DNA of 51,751 bases from Neorhizobium tomejilense (GCA_002968845.1 PVBG01000032.1:1-51751), one strand, 5' to 3'. Positions 16,085 to 25,140 are shown, numbered from the stretch's first letter. The notes: generated by a model not told the origin, from the sequence alone. Numbers and translations: made by a program.

Positions 16085-16795
16085 ATGGTTAGTCGCAAAA
16101 TCGTTTTGGTTCAGGGTGCTTGGGGTTCGAGCGCGAGCTGGACGCCGGTTGCCGATATTCTGCGGGGCATGGGTCACCAGGTTTTCGTGCCGAGCCTCAC
16201 CGGGCTCGGTGAACGCGCCCACCTCTTTTCGGGCGCCATCAATCTCGACACCCATATCGGCGATGTCTGCGGCCTTATCGAAGCGGAGGGCCTGGAGGAA
16301 TTCGACCTCGTCGGCCATTCCTATGGCGGCATGGTGATTACGGGCGTCGTGGATCGTTTCGCGGCCCGCATCCGCACGCTGACCTATCTCGACGCTTTCC
16401 TGCCGGAAAACGGCCAGTCGGCGCTCGATCTGCTCGGCCCGGAAGTGGCGATGGCCAACCTTGCCATGGCCGGCGAACTCGGCGGCGTCGCGGTGCCGCC
16501 CCCTGCCCGTCACGCGACCCGCGTACCGGAACATCTGCGTCATTACATGGCCAGCCGCTCGCCGCAGCCGTTCGCGACGATGATCCAGAAGATCAAGCTG
16601 TCGGGTGACTATCGGAAGATCACGAAAAGGCTTTACGTCTCGGCCAATATCGACCAGGCGAAGATCTTTTCCGGCATCTACGCCAGGGTTGGCGCCGATC
16701 CGTCCTGGGCATCCATGGAAGTTCCGAGCGGCCACATGCTGCAGCTCGAAATGCCGGACGAGGTCGCCCGCATCATCCACGATTTCATCGGCTGA
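16085..16795 (+). CDS. Alpha/beta hydrolase (methylesterase/hydroxynitrile-lyase-like)
   Basis: A 236-residue hydrolase. The oxyanion strand IVLVQGAWGSSASW, the nucleophile elbow LVGHSYGGMV (Ser79) and the C-terminal PSGHMLQLEMPDEV (catalytic His) give a complete fold similar to the plant-type salicylate methylesterase/hydroxynitrile lyase group that is common in soil bacteria. GGGAGGGG sits just upstream of the ATG. The substrate is unknown. Confidence 0.83.
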   Translation: MVSRKIVLVQGAWGSSASWTPVADILRGMGHQVFVPSLTGLGERAHLFSGAINLDTHIGDVCGLIEAEGLEEFDLVGHSYGGMVITGVVDRFAARIRTLTYLDAFLPENGQSALDLLGPEVAMANLAMAGELGGVAVPPPARHATRVPEHLRHYMASRSPQPFATMIQKIKLSGDYRKITKRLYVSANIDQAKIFSGIYARVGADPSWASMEVPSGHMLQLEMPDEVARIIHDFIG

Positions 16796-16824
16796 CTTTT
16801 CGCCCGTTCAGTCAGACGAGACGA

Positions 16825-16854
16825 AAGCGGCGGCGAAAACAACCGCCGCCGCTT
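16825..16854. terminator. Hairpin between convergent hydrolase and periplasmic protein genes
   Basis: A perfect ten-pair stem (AAGCGGCGGC/GCCGCCGCTT) with a ten-base loop between two converging genes. Uridine tracts are weak on both sides (GCTTTCG on the minus strand), so it may be a modest bidirectional terminator. Confidence 0.45.
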
Positions 16855-16861
16855 GTCCGGA

Positions 16862-17359
16862 TCACTTACCGATGGGCTTGATCGACAACAGGATGTCGAC
16901 CAGTTCCTTCTGGTGCTTTTCCTCGTCGCCCTTGGTTCCCCAATAGGTGACGACGAGGCCCTTGGTCGGCGACGTCTGGATCAGTGCAAGCCCGACGCTC
17001 ACCGGGCCGCTCTCGTCCTTGCCGTCCCAATCGAGCGTGGTCATCTGCATGCCGTTGAACTCCTCGACCGGAGTTTCCTTCAGCGTCTTGGGATCGACGG
17101 TGACGCCAACCTCCTTCAGGAAATCGATGGCGTCCGTAACGGTCTTGTCCATCGACTTCAGCTCCGCGACATCGGCGGAAAGATAGACGGCGTCGTCACT
17201 GGACGTGGCATCGACGCCGGTGTCGGTTTCCTTCGGGTTCCAGCTGTCGGGGATCTTGATGCTAGCGATCGGAGCATCGCTCGGGAACTTGAGTGTTTTC
17301 GCCTCAGCCAGCATGGGAGCGGCCATGACGAACATGGCAATCAGGAGAGCTTTTTTCAT
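16862..17359 (-). CDS. Periplasmic protein of unknown function
   Basis: A 165-residue protein with a clear Sec signal peptide (MKKALLIAMFVMAAPMLAEA) and a mature part rich in charged residues and alternating hydrophobics, with no cysteines or known catalytic motif. AAGGA lies eight bases before the ATG. The mature domain looks like a small alpha/beta fold (ATSSDDAVYLSADVAELKSM, NGMQMTTLDWDGKDESGPVS). I do not recognise a named family. It is divergent from the AraC-type regulator across 252 bases, which could share regulatory sites. Confidence 0.75.
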   Translation of the reverse strand: MKKALLIAMFVMAAPMLAEAKTLKFPSDAPIASIKIPDSWNPKETDTGVDATSSDDAVYLSADVAELKSMDKTVTDAIDFLKEVGVTVDPKTLKETPVEEFNGMQMTTLDWDGKDESGPVSVGLALIQTSPTKGLVVTYWGTKGDEEKHQKELVDILLSIKPIGK

Positions 17360-17611
17360 CTGTGAATCCTTAAGAAATGGGGACCGCAGATGCTTCTACC
17401 AGCGGCGAAAACCCGTTTAGCACGCAGCCCTTTAAGAATAGGTGGAGCAAACATTCAAAAAGCCGGAGAATTCCGCCAAACTCGCGTTAGGGTACGCCAC
17501 CTCCCCTTCCGCCGTCGCTGGCAGGCACCTGCTGATCCATGCCAAACCGCAAGATCGGTCGAGCGCGTCATATTTGAAAGGGCGTAGATGGTGTCGCCAC
17601 GGAGGAAGACT

Positions 17612-18496
17612 ATGAAGGCGCCACTTGAAAACTACCATGCCCGAATGCAGCGGGTGCTGGACCATATCGACCAGCACCTCGACGATGATCTGGGCCTGGA
17701 CGCGTTGAGCGGCGTTGCAGCGTTCTCGAAATACCATTTCCACCGGCAGTTCGCGTCCACCTTCGGGGTGTCCGTACATCGCTATGTCCAGCTTGCCCGT
17801 TTGAAGCATGCTTCGCACCGGCTGGCTTCGAAGGACGCTCCAAGTGTCACGGACGTAGCGATGGATGCCGGTTACGATGCACCCGACGCCTTTGCCCGCG
17901 CCTTTCGGCAAAGGCTTGGCCAATCGCCTTCATCATTCCGGAAGTCGCCCGACTGGGCACCGTGGCTTGCGGCCTTCGGGCCTTTGAACAATGCGAGGAG
18001 CAAGCTCATGCAGATTACCTATACCCACGACGACGTGACTATCCGCGATGTCCCCCCGACGCCGGTGGCGATCATGGAGCATCGGGGCGACCGGGCAACA
18101 CTTGGCGATACCATCGAGCGCTTCATTGCCTGGCGCAAGGCGGCCGGCTTATCGCCTGAGACGAGCCCGACCTTCAACGTCTTCCGTTCTGAGAGGACCC
18201 CTGCGATCCCGGCCGATTATAGCATGGACCTGTGTGTCGGGACTGACCTGCCGATTGCGCCCGATGACGCACAGATGAAACCAGGCGTGATCCCCGGCGG
18301 GCGCTGTGCGGTCCTGCGCGTCTTCCATGATACCCACAATTTAGAGCCCGCCGCGCTCTTTCTTTATCGGGATTGGCTTCCAGCCAGTGGGGAGGACGCA
18401 CGCGACTTCCCCATCTATTGCCAGCGGCACTTCTCCCTCTTCCCGGGCGCGCAGGTCCATGATGTCGTCGTGGAACTGTTCCTGCCCTTGAAATAG
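17612..18496 (+). CDS. AraC-family regulator with GyrI-like effector domain
   Basis: A 294-residue regulator. The N-terminal AraC/XylS DNA-binding domain (about residues 8-105) has both helix-turn-helices: LDALSGVAAFSKYHFHRQFA and PSVTDVAMDAGYDAPDAFARAF, the latter with the family signature. The C-terminal half (about 140-294) is a GyrI-like/BacR effector-binding domain starting ITYTHDDVTIRDVPPTPVAI, which typically binds small hydrophobic cations or drugs, as in Rob and SbmC. GGAGGAA precedes the chosen ATG; an in-frame ATG at 17588 lacks this. Targets are unknown. Confidence 0.88.
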   Translation: MKAPLENYHARMQRVLDHIDQHLDDDLGLDALSGVAAFSKYHFHRQFASTFGVSVHRYVQLARLKHASHRLASKDAPSVTDVAMDAGYDAPDAFARAFRQRLGQSPSSFRKSPDWAPWLAAFGPLNNARSKLMQITYTHDDVTIRDVPPTPVAIMEHRGDRATLGDTIERFIAWRKAAGLSPETSPTFNVFRSERTPAIPADYSMDLCVGTDLPIAPDDAQMKPGVIPGGRCAVLRVFHDTHNLEPAALFLYRDWLPASGEDARDFPIYCQRHFSLFPGAQVHDVVVELFLPLK

Positions 18497-18540
18497 CAGC
18501 GCTGGACGGCGGCCGGTCTCGGACATTCGGTATTTCCGGC

Positions 18541-19263
18541 CTAGCTCGGGCTCCGCCCGCCGCCGCGCCGTTCCAGAAGCTCGATCTGGATCTGCTGCAT
18601 TTCCGCCAGCCGCTCCCATTGATGCGCCATCTGGTGATCAATCTTTTCGTGGAGCTGGCGGATTTCGAGTTCGGCGCGCAGGTTGATCATGTAGTCGTTC
18701 TCGGAGCGCAGCCGGTCCTTCTCCTCCTGCCGCCTCTGGCTCATCATGATGACAGGCGCCTGCAGCGCCGCAAGGCAGGAGAGCACCAGGTTGAGCAGGA
18801 TGAACGGATAGGGGTCGAAAGGCTGGGAGAACAGGCCGACGACATTGATCCCCATCCAGACGACCAGCACGCCGAGGAAGCTCAGGATGAACGTCCAGGA
18901 GCCGCCGAAGGTGGCGACCTTGTCGGCAATCCGCTCGCCGAAGGTGGGGTTGCGCTCGAGCAGGTCGCTGGCGCTCGTCTGCACCGTCGAGGCGCCCTTT
19001 TCGAAACTGTCGAGCACGCGCCTGTCGAGATCGGAAAGCTCGCCGCGCTCTTCGTCGAGCAGCTTTTCCACATAACGGCGGCGATAGCGGCCGAGGTCCT
19101 CGTCGCAGATATAGCTGTCGGCTGTGCAGTCCGGGACTTCCTCGGCGACCATTGCCACGAGGTTCGGCCGCAGGTGTCCGGCCTTGTGCATTTTCGAGAG
19201 CGGAAAAGTGCGGCCGCAGACGACGCATTGCCCTGTCTTGGTCGGAGCCAGATGCCTGCTCAT
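18541..19263 (-). CDS. DUF1003 membrane protein with N-terminal zinc-binding motif
   Basis: A 240-residue protein. The N-terminus has CVVCGRTFPLSKMHKAGHLRP and later ICDEDLG, a probable Cys/His zinc site. The middle is DUF1003, with two transmembrane helices (GGSWTFILSFLGVLVVWMGI and YPFILLNLVLSCLAALQAPV), followed by the conserved SQRRQEEKDRLRSENDY coiled-coil start and a long helical tail. The family is of unknown function. The gene starts two bases after the stop of the ABC gene at 19265, so they are probably one transcript. GGAAG lies at the right distance for the ATG at 19263. Confidence 0.85.
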   Translation of the reverse strand: MSRHLAPTKTGQCVVCGRTFPLSKMHKAGHLRPNLVAMVAEEVPDCTADSYICDEDLGRYRRRYVEKLLDEERGELSDLDRRVLDSFEKGASTVQTSASDLLERNPTFGERIADKVATFGGSWTFILSFLGVLVVWMGINVVGLFSQPFDPYPFILLNLVLSCLAALQAPVIMMSQRRQEEKDRLRSENDYMINLRAELEIRQLHEKIDHQMAHQWERLAEMQQIQIELLERRGGGRSPS

Positions 19264-19264
19264 T

Positions 19265-21040
19265 TCACGCATCTTCCTTCTTCTTCGCATGCGCGTGAAG
19301 CGGCGAGAGGTGGAAGAGGCGCGGCGAGAATTTGGCCCGGAACTCTTCCGAACGGCCGATATAGATGAGCGTCACGCCGTCGAGACGGCTGAGCACGTTC
19401 AGCAGCCGCTGCTGGGTTTCCGGCTCCAGGCCTTCCAGCACGTCGTCCATGATCAGCCAGGCCGGCTTACGCAGCACCGCGTTGGCGATCGCGAGCGCTG
19501 CCTCCTCGTCCTTGTCGAGCAGTCGGTCCCAGCGCTCCACCTCGTCCAGCCGGTGCACGAGGCGGTCGAGCCCGACCTTCTCCAGGGCCTCGGTCAGCGC
19601 CTTGTCGTTGATGTCGCTCAGCCCGTCCGGATAGGTCATCACCTCGCGCAGCGTCGCCGTCGGCAGGTATCCGTCCTGCGGCATCAGGATCATGCGGCCC
19701 GCGGGCGGCAGGGCGATCTCGCCGCGCCCCCAGGGCCAGATGCCGGCCAGCGCCTGGAAAAACAGATGCCGGTCGGCGCCGGGATCGCCGTTGATCATCA
19801 CCCGCTCGCCCGGCTTGATGGCGCAATCGCCCTCGACGACGCGCACCCCATGTCCGGCCTCGCCCTGCTCGGGCGCGCCGTAAACCGTGATGCCGCAAAC
19901 GCTGATGCCCTCCCCCTGTTGCGCCTCTCGATAGGCGATCACCCCGCCCTCCTCAGCCGGCGTATCCATGGAGAGCAGCGCGTTGCGGAAGGAAGAGACG
20001 CGGTTCAGCGTTGCCCGCCAGTCGGCGATGACGCTGAAATTGACGACGTACCAGCGAAGCGCCTGGTTGACCTGGTTGAAGGCGCCGACCGCCATCATCA
20101 GCCCGCCGAAGGAAAGTTCGCCGGAAAAATACATCGGCGACGCGATGATGATCGGCGCCACCAGCGCCAGCCAGCCGAACCCGGCAGAGACCCAGGTGAG
20201 GTTGGCGAGCGCCCAGGCGAGCTTGCGCAGCATGCCGAGCACGCCGTCGATCGCAAAATGCACCCGGTCGCGCTCGCTTGCCTCACCGCGCGCGAGCGTG
20301 ATCGGCTTGAGGTTCTCGTTGGCGCGCACCAGGGCCGAGCGCAGGTCCGCTTCCCGGGCATAACGCTCGGCGTTGAGCTTCGGCAAAAGGTTGCCGACGA
20401 CGTTGCTGAGCACCGAACCCAGCAGCGCATAGAGGATCGTCGTCCACACCATATAGCCGGGGATCGAAATGGCGCGGTCGCCGAAATGGAAGACGAAATT
20501 CGACGAGATCGCCCAGAGCACGCCGATGAAGCTCGCGAGCAGGATCGTCGAGTTGACGAGCCCGATCGCCAGCGCCGTGGTGTTTTCCGCCAGGATGCGC
20601 GTGTCCTCATGCAGCCGCTGGTCGGGATTGCTGGCGATCGAGCCTGCGCGGCCAAGCTTCAGCGCCCGGCCGGGCTTCAGCCAGACATCGGCGAGGTCGC
20701 GCGCCAGCCCCTCGCGCATCCGCAGGGCGGTAATCTGGTTCAGCCACTGCTGGATGACGTTCAGGAGCGTCAGCGAAAAGGCGATAATACCAAAGACGAC
20801 GAGCTGGTTCAGAAATTCCGGCATGTCGCGCCGTTCCAGCGCATCGTAGAATGGTCCGTTCCACTCGTTCAGACGGTATGTCGCATAGGTCGTTGCGAAG
20901 ATGACGACGAGCAGGGCCGCGGTCAGTACCAGGACGCGATTGCGCACCGGCGCATTCCAGAATGCCTTGCCCATCATGCGGAGCTGCCCCCCCAGGGAAA
21001 GTTCGAAGGCCGGCACTACACCTTCGGAATTCTGCGACAT
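19265..21040 (-). CDS. SbmA/YddA-type ABC transporter with degenerate ATPase domain
   Basis: A 591-residue fusion of an ABC_membrane_2 (SbmA/BacA-like) six-helix domain (about residues 20-320) and a C-terminal nucleotide-binding domain (about 375-580). The membrane part has the family's EWNGPFYDALERRDMPEFL and LNQITALRMREGLARDLADVWL elements. The ATPase part has lost key residues: the Walker A position reads NGDPGADRHLFF (no Lys-Ser/Thr), the signature is LDKDEEA instead of LSGGEQ, and Walker B reads LIMDDVLEGLEP with Asp replacing the catalytic Glu. ATP hydrolysis is therefore doubtful. The reading frame is intact, so this is not simple decay. It is translationally close to the DUF1003 gene. 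Confidence 0.85.
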   Translation of the reverse strand: MSQNSEGVVPAFELSLGGQLRMMGKAFWNAPVRNRVLVLTAALLVVIFATTYATYRLNEWNGPFYDALERRDMPEFLNQLVVFGIIAFSLTLLNVIQQWLNQITALRMREGLARDLADVWLKPGRALKLGRAGSIASNPDQRLHEDTRILAENTTALAIGLVNSTILLASFIGVLWAISSNFVFHFGDRAISIPGYMVWTTILYALLGSVLSNVVGNLLPKLNAERYAREADLRSALVRANENLKPITLARGEASERDRVHFAIDGVLGMLRKLAWALANLTWVSAGFGWLALVAPIIIASPMYFSGELSFGGLMMAVGAFNQVNQALRWYVVNFSVIADWRATLNRVSSFRNALLSMDTPAEEGGVIAYREAQQGEGISVCGITVYGAPEQGEAGHGVRVVEGDCAIKPGERVMINGDPGADRHLFFQALAGIWPWGRGEIALPPAGRMILMPQDGYLPTATLREVMTYPDGLSDINDKALTEALEKVGLDRLVHRLDEVERWDRLLDKDEEAALAIANAVLRKPAWLIMDDVLEGLEPETQQRLLNVLSRLDGVTLIYIGRSEEFRAKFSPRLFHLSPLHAHAKKKEDA

Positions 21041-21293
21041 CTACTGCGACTCCTACAATCACCCTCGTCACCCCCAACTTAGCACGCGTTTGCGGCTTAT
21101 GCAGCTTCAAGGGTCCCGTTTGGTTTATATGGGGGTCGAACCAGCCGGATGCATCCAACGTCTTCGTGAGGTTCATCCGGAACGTCCGCGCCGCCGAACC
21201 CCACCGAAAAACCGCCCGACAATGTTCGTCACGCGCCACCTCCTCTCTTCACTTTTCCCAAAACCGCTTGCAAATTTCGCAGCCAAATGTTAA

Positions 21294-21311
21294 TGACCGA
21301 CCAGTCAGTCA
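21294..21311 (+). promoter_or_regulatory. Candidate TetR operator
   Basis: The 18-base imperfect palindrome TGACCGACCAGTCAGTCA lies 17 bases upstream of the tetR-type gene start, with four mismatched positions between the half sites. TGACYGAC-type palindromes are typical of TetR repressors controlling HlyD/ABC efflux operons. It would let the regulator repress itself and the downstream pump. Confidence 0.6.
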
Positions 21312-21327
21312 CAATTGGAGATACGCG

Positions 21328-21948
21328 GTGGCCGAGAGGAAAAGAGAGAAGCGCGATCCGCAGCAGCGCCGGGCCGAAATCCTGGCCGCCGCCTTCGCCT
21401 GCTTTTCCGAACGCGGGTTCGCCGCCACCCGCATGGAGGATGTCGCGGCCCGTGCCGGCATCGCCAAGGGCACCGTCTACCTGCATTTTCCGGACAAGGA
21501 AGCGCTGTTCACCGAGCTCGTCTCGGGCATCGCCACGCCGATCCTCGGTCAGATCGACGGGCTGGCGGCCAACGAGGCAATCCCGCCGCGTTTCGCCATC
21601 TCGATGTTCTATACCCTCTTCAAGCGCGAGGTTCTGGAGACCGAGCGCCGCCACCTGTTGCGGCTGATCCTCGCCGAAGGCCCGATGTTTCCGGCCGTCA
21701 CCGAGTTTTACCACCGCGAGATCATTTCGAAGGGTCTCGGCGTCCTGCGCATCCTGCTCGCCCGTGCCGCCACCCGCGGCGACCTGCGCAATCCGGCCAT
21801 TGCCGAAGTGCCGCAGATCGTCATCGCCCCGGCGCTGTTGTCGATCGTCTGGACGACGCTGTTCGAGGCCTACGAACATCTCGACACCCAAAATCTGTTC
21901 GATGCCTTTCTCGAAACCCTGTTCGTGCCGGAAGGAGGTGCGAAGTGA
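21328..21948 (+). CDS. TetR-family repressor of the adjacent efflux operon
   Basis: A 206-residue regulator. The helix-turn-helix (ILAAAFACFSERGFAATRM, then VAARAGIAKGTVYLHFPDKE, residues ~17-60) is a textbook TetR domain, followed by a helical ligand-binding domain with a C-terminal TetR_C-type part. I start at a GTG (21328) because GGAG lies eight bases before it and homologues begin about 15 residues ahead of the helix-turn-helix; longer upstream in-frame readings cross the operator. The stop overlaps the next gene's GTG start by four bases. It resembles E. coli CecR beside ybhGFSR. Confidence 0.85.
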   Translation: MAERKREKRDPQQRRAEILAAAFACFSERGFAATRMEDVAARAGIAKGTVYLHFPDKEALFTELVSGIATPILGQIDGLAANEAIPPRFAISMFYTLFKREVLETERRHLLRLILAEGPMFPAVTEFYHREIISKGLGVLRILLARAATRGDLRNPAIAEVPQIVIAPALLSIVWTTLFEAYEHLDTQNLFDAFLETLFVPEGGAK

Positions 21949-22910
21949 AGCGTATCCTCATCATCGCTATCCTGGCGGGCGCCGCCCTTGCCGCCCTGCC
22001 CTTCCTCTTCGCCGACAAGCCGCCGCGCCCTTACCAGGGCTGGGTCGAAGCCGACACGCTGTTCATCGGTGCCGAAAGTGCCGGCCGGCTCACTCAGGTC
22101 GATATCGCCGAAGGTGCGACGATCGCAGCCGGCGCGCCGCTCTTCAGGCTCGACTCCTCAAGCGAAGAGGCCGCCGTCGCTGCGGCCCGCGCCGCGCTTG
22201 CCCGCTCGCGGGCGGAACTGGATCTGGCGCAAGCCGCCCAGAAACGCCCCCAGGAGATAGACGTGCTGCGCGCTTCCGAACGCGAAGCCTCCGCCCGGCT
22301 GGAGCTTGCCGAACAGGATCTCGACCGCACCCGGGTCCTCGTCGAGCGCGGCACCGCGACCCGCGCCAATCTCGATACCGCGACCGCGACCGAGGCCGCC
22401 AACCGCGCCGCCCTCGAGAATGTCCGCAGCCAGATCATCCTCGCCGCCCTTCCCGCCCGCGATGAGGCGCTGCGTCAGGCAGAAGAATCCGTCGCCGCCG
22501 CCAGGGCCGATCTCGCCTCGGCGCAGGCAGCACTTGCCCGCCGCTCGGTTTCGGCTCCCGCCGCCGGCAGCGTCGAGACACTCTATTACCGCACGGGCGA
22601 AGTCGTGCCCGCAGGCCGCCCGATCGTCGCCCTCCTGCCACCCGAAAATGTCCGCATCCGCTTTTTCGTGCCCGAAACCGAAATCGCCCGCCTGTCGCTC
22701 GGCCAGCCGGTCCGCGTCGGCTGCGACGCCTGCCGGCCGTCCGATGCAAAGGTCAGCTTCATCGCCAGGAGCGCGGAATATACGCCGCCGGAAATCTACA
22801 GCCTCGAAGAGCGTGCAAAACTCGTCTATCGCATCGAGGCCATCCCTGCCGACCCGAAGGCGCTCCGCCCCGGCCAGCCGGTCGATGTCCTTCCGGGAGT
22901 TCATCCATGA
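21945..22910 (+). CDS. HlyD-family periplasmic adaptor (membrane fusion) protein
   Basis: A 321-residue adaptor: N-terminal membrane anchor (ILIIAILAGAALAALPFLF), lipoyl/barrel-sandwich half (GWVEADTLFIGAESAGRLTQ), long alanine-rich coiled coil (about residues 70-200) and the return barrel VSAPAAGSVETLYYRTGEVV. It links the inner-membrane ABC pump to an outer-membrane channel, as YbhG does. The GTG start overlaps the TetR stop (GTGA) and has GGAGG seven bases upstream. Its own stop overlaps the next ATG by four bases, so the whole operon is translationally coupled. Confidence 0.87.
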   Translation: MKRILIIAILAGAALAALPFLFADKPPRPYQGWVEADTLFIGAESAGRLTQVDIAEGATIAAGAPLFRLDSSSEEAAVAAARAALARSRAELDLAQAAQKRPQEIDVLRASEREASARLELAEQDLDRTRVLVERGTATRANLDTATATEAANRAALENVRSQIILAALPARDEALRQAEESVAAARADLASAQAALARRSVSAPAAGSVETLYYRTGEVVPAGRPIVALLPPENVRIRFFVPETEIARLSLGQPVRVGCDACRPSDAKVSFIARSAEYTPPEIYSLEERAKLVYRIEAIPADPKALRPGQPVDVLPGVHP

Positions 22911-23860
22911 CCGCCGCCGAAACCTACCAAGTCGACGCCCCGGAAACGGTGATCGACGTCCACCACCTCACCAAGAGTTTTGGCGGCCGCAAGGTGGTCG
23001 ATGATGTTTCCATGTCGGTGAAGAAAGGCCGCATCCACGGCTTTCTCGGCCCCAACGGTTCCGGCAAGACGACCACCATCCGCATGCTCTGCGGCCTGCT
23101 GACACCCGATAGCGGCGACGGCACCTGCCTCGGCTTCGACATCCTGACCGAGAGCGACCGCATCCGCCGCCGGGTCGGTTACATGACCCAGAAATTTTCG
23201 CTCTACCAGGACCTGTCGATCCGCGAGAACCTCGAATTCGTCGCCCGCGTCTACGGCCTCGCCGATCCGCGCGGCAAGGCGAGCGCCGCCATCGAGCGCC
23301 TCGGCCTCAAGGGCCGCGAAAAACAATTGGCCGGAGAACTGTCCGGCGGCTGGAAGCAGCGCCTCGCGCTCGGCGCCTGCATCCTGCCGGAACCCGCGCT
23401 TCTCCTCCTCGACGAACCGACTGCCGGCGTCGACCCGAAGGCCCGCCGCGACTTCTGGAACGAGATTCACGCGCTTGCCGCCAACGGCCTCTCGGTGCTC
23501 GTCTCGACGCATTACATGGACGAAGCGGAGCGCTGCCACGAGATCGCCTATATCGCCTACGGAAAACTGCTCGCCGAAGGCACTGTGGACGAGGTGATCG
23601 CCGGCACCGGCCTCGTCACCTTCGCCGTCTCCGGCCCAGGCGCCGACCGTCTGCAAGCGGAACTCGAACATGCTCCCGGTGTCGACATGATCGCCCCCTT
23701 CGGCACCAGCCTGCACGTCGCTGGCCGCGATGCCGCGACCCTGGAACAGGCGATCGCTCCCTATCGCGACAGGCCGGGCCTCAAATGGGAAAAGGGCGAA
23801 CCGACACTCGAAGACGCCTTCATCGACCTGATGCGCCGCTCGGAGGACAATTTCAAATGA
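22907..23860 (+). CDS. ABC-2 type efflux ATP-binding protein
   Basis: A 317-residue ATPase with intact Walker A GPNGSGKTT (residues 48-56), Q-loop MTQKFSLYQDL, signature LSGGWKQR and Walker B LLLLDEPTAGVDP. It is a single-domain ATPase, about half the size of the tandem YbhF protein. The C-terminal ~80 residues form the DUF4162-like accessory region. It pairs with the permease that follows; both genes overlap by four bases. Confidence 0.88.
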   Translation: MTAAETYQVDAPETVIDVHHLTKSFGGRKVVDDVSMSVKKGRIHGFLGPNGSGKTTTIRMLCGLLTPDSGDGTCLGFDILTESDRIRRRVGYMTQKFSLYQDLSIRENLEFVARVYGLADPRGKASAAIERLGLKGREKQLAGELSGGWKQRLALGACILPEPALLLLDEPTAGVDPKARRDFWNEIHALAANGLSVLVSTHYMDEAERCHEIAYIAYGKLLAEGTVDEVIAGTGLVTFAVSGPGADRLQAELEHAPGVDMIAPFGTSLHVAGRDAATLEQAIAPYRDRPGLKWEKGEPTLEDAFIDLMRRSEDNFK

Positions 23861-25011
23861 CCGCCGCGCCCGAAAATACCAACGGCAATGGCGGCTCCTT
23901 CGGCCGCTTTTGGGCGATGACGGTCAAGGAATTCATCCAGATGACCCGCGACCGCATCACGCTCGCGACCATGGTCATGCTGCCGATCATGCAGCTTTTC
24001 CTGTTCGGCTTTGCCATCAACACCACTCCGCACAACCTGCCGACCGCCGTGCTGATGCGCGAAAACAGCGATGTCGGCCGCTCCATCTTGGCCGCCCTTA
24101 AGAACACCGATTTCTTCGAGGTCAAATCCGTCATCACCCGCGCCGAGGACATGGATGCCCTGCTGCAGTCCGGCGAGGCCCTGTTCGTCGTCGAAATCCC
24201 CGAAGGTTTCGAACGGTCGCTGCGCCGCGGCGACTCTCCCTCTCTGCTGGTCGCCGCCGACGCCACCGACCCGGTCGCCGCCAGTTCCGCGCTCGGCGCG
24301 CTCTCCGGCATCATTTCGACTGCGCTGGAAAACGACCGCCAGATCACCTTTGCCGAGCCCGTGAAACCCGCCTTCCAGATTGTCCAGCACCGCCGCTACA
24401 ATCCGGCCGGCTCCTCGACCTTGAACATCGTTCCTGGCCTGCTCGGCACGATCCTGACGATGACGCTGCTGATCTTCACCGCCCTCTCCGTCACCCGCGA
24501 GGTCGAGCGCGGCACGATGGAGAACCTGCTCTCCATGCCGATCAAGCCGCTGGAGATCATGCTCGGCAAGATCGCTCCCTACGTGCTGATCGGCCTTATC
24601 CAGGCGCTGGTGATCATCGGCGTCGGCATCCTCGTCTTCCGCGTGCCCATCCTCGGCGATCCCCTGTCGCTGACCGCCGCCACCGCCCTCTTCGTGATTA
24701 CCAACCTGTCGATCGGCTACACATTCTCGACGATCGCGGCGAACCAGTTGCAGGCGATGCAGATGGCGATGATGTTCTTTCTGCCGAACATCCTCCTTTC
24801 CGGCTTCATGTTCCCCTTCGCCGGCATGCCCGATTGGGCGCAGTGGATCGGCGAGGCCCTGCCGCTCACCCACTATATCCGCATCGTCCGGGCGGTGATG
24901 CTGAAGGGCGCCGATATCGGCGGCCTCGGCTACGACACGGGGGCGCTCGCCGCCCTGATGACCGTCGCCATGCTGATCGCAGTGCGCCGTTTCCGTCGCA
25001 CGCTGGATTGA
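23857..25011 (+). CDS. ABC-2 type efflux permease (YbhS/YhhJ-like)
   Basis: A 384-residue inner-membrane permease: one N-terminal helix (LATMVMLPIMQLFLFGFAI), a ~130-residue periplasmic domain, then five helices with the ABC-2 motif VEIRGTMENLL-like EVERGTMENLLSMPIKPLEI at about residue 210. Only one permease gene is present, so the pump would be a homodimer, unlike the YbhS/YbhR pair. Substrate is unknown; drugs or lipophilic compounds are usual. No terminator is obvious in the 129 bases that follow. Confidence 0.86.
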   Translation: MTAAPENTNGNGGSFGRFWAMTVKEFIQMTRDRITLATMVMLPIMQLFLFGFAINTTPHNLPTAVLMRENSDVGRSILAALKNTDFFEVKSVITRAEDMDALLQSGEALFVVEIPEGFERSLRRGDSPSLLVAADATDPVAASSALGALSGIISTALENDRQITFAEPVKPAFQIVQHRRYNPAGSSTLNIVPGLLGTILTMTLLIFTALSVTREVERGTMENLLSMPIKPLEIMLGKIAPYVLIGLIQALVIIGVGILVFRVPILGDPLSLTAATALFVITNLSIGYTFSTIAANQLQAMQMAMMFFLPNILLSGFMFPFAGMPDWAQWIGEALPLTHYIRIVRAVMLKGADIGGLGYDTGALAALMTVAMLIAVRRFRRTLD

Positions 25012-25140
25012 GGGAATAAAGCCGGTTATCTCGCGTCTGCGGTATAAGCTTGGATTCCGCCTTGCTTTATTCTCGTGCATTGCACAAAATCCTTGCAACG
25101 ATCATCGATCGGCCCGGTAAAGCGGCCGGCAAGGGGAAGT

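Noticed and set aside
21145..21180. CCGGATG/CATCCGG inverted repeat between the ABC gene and tetR
   Set aside because: Seven pairs with a 22-base loop and no link to a promoter element; likely chance.
23761..25098. 445-residue minus-strand open frame across the ABC-2 permease
   Set aside because: No ribosome-binding site or domain; it is antisense to an evident permease within a coupled operon.
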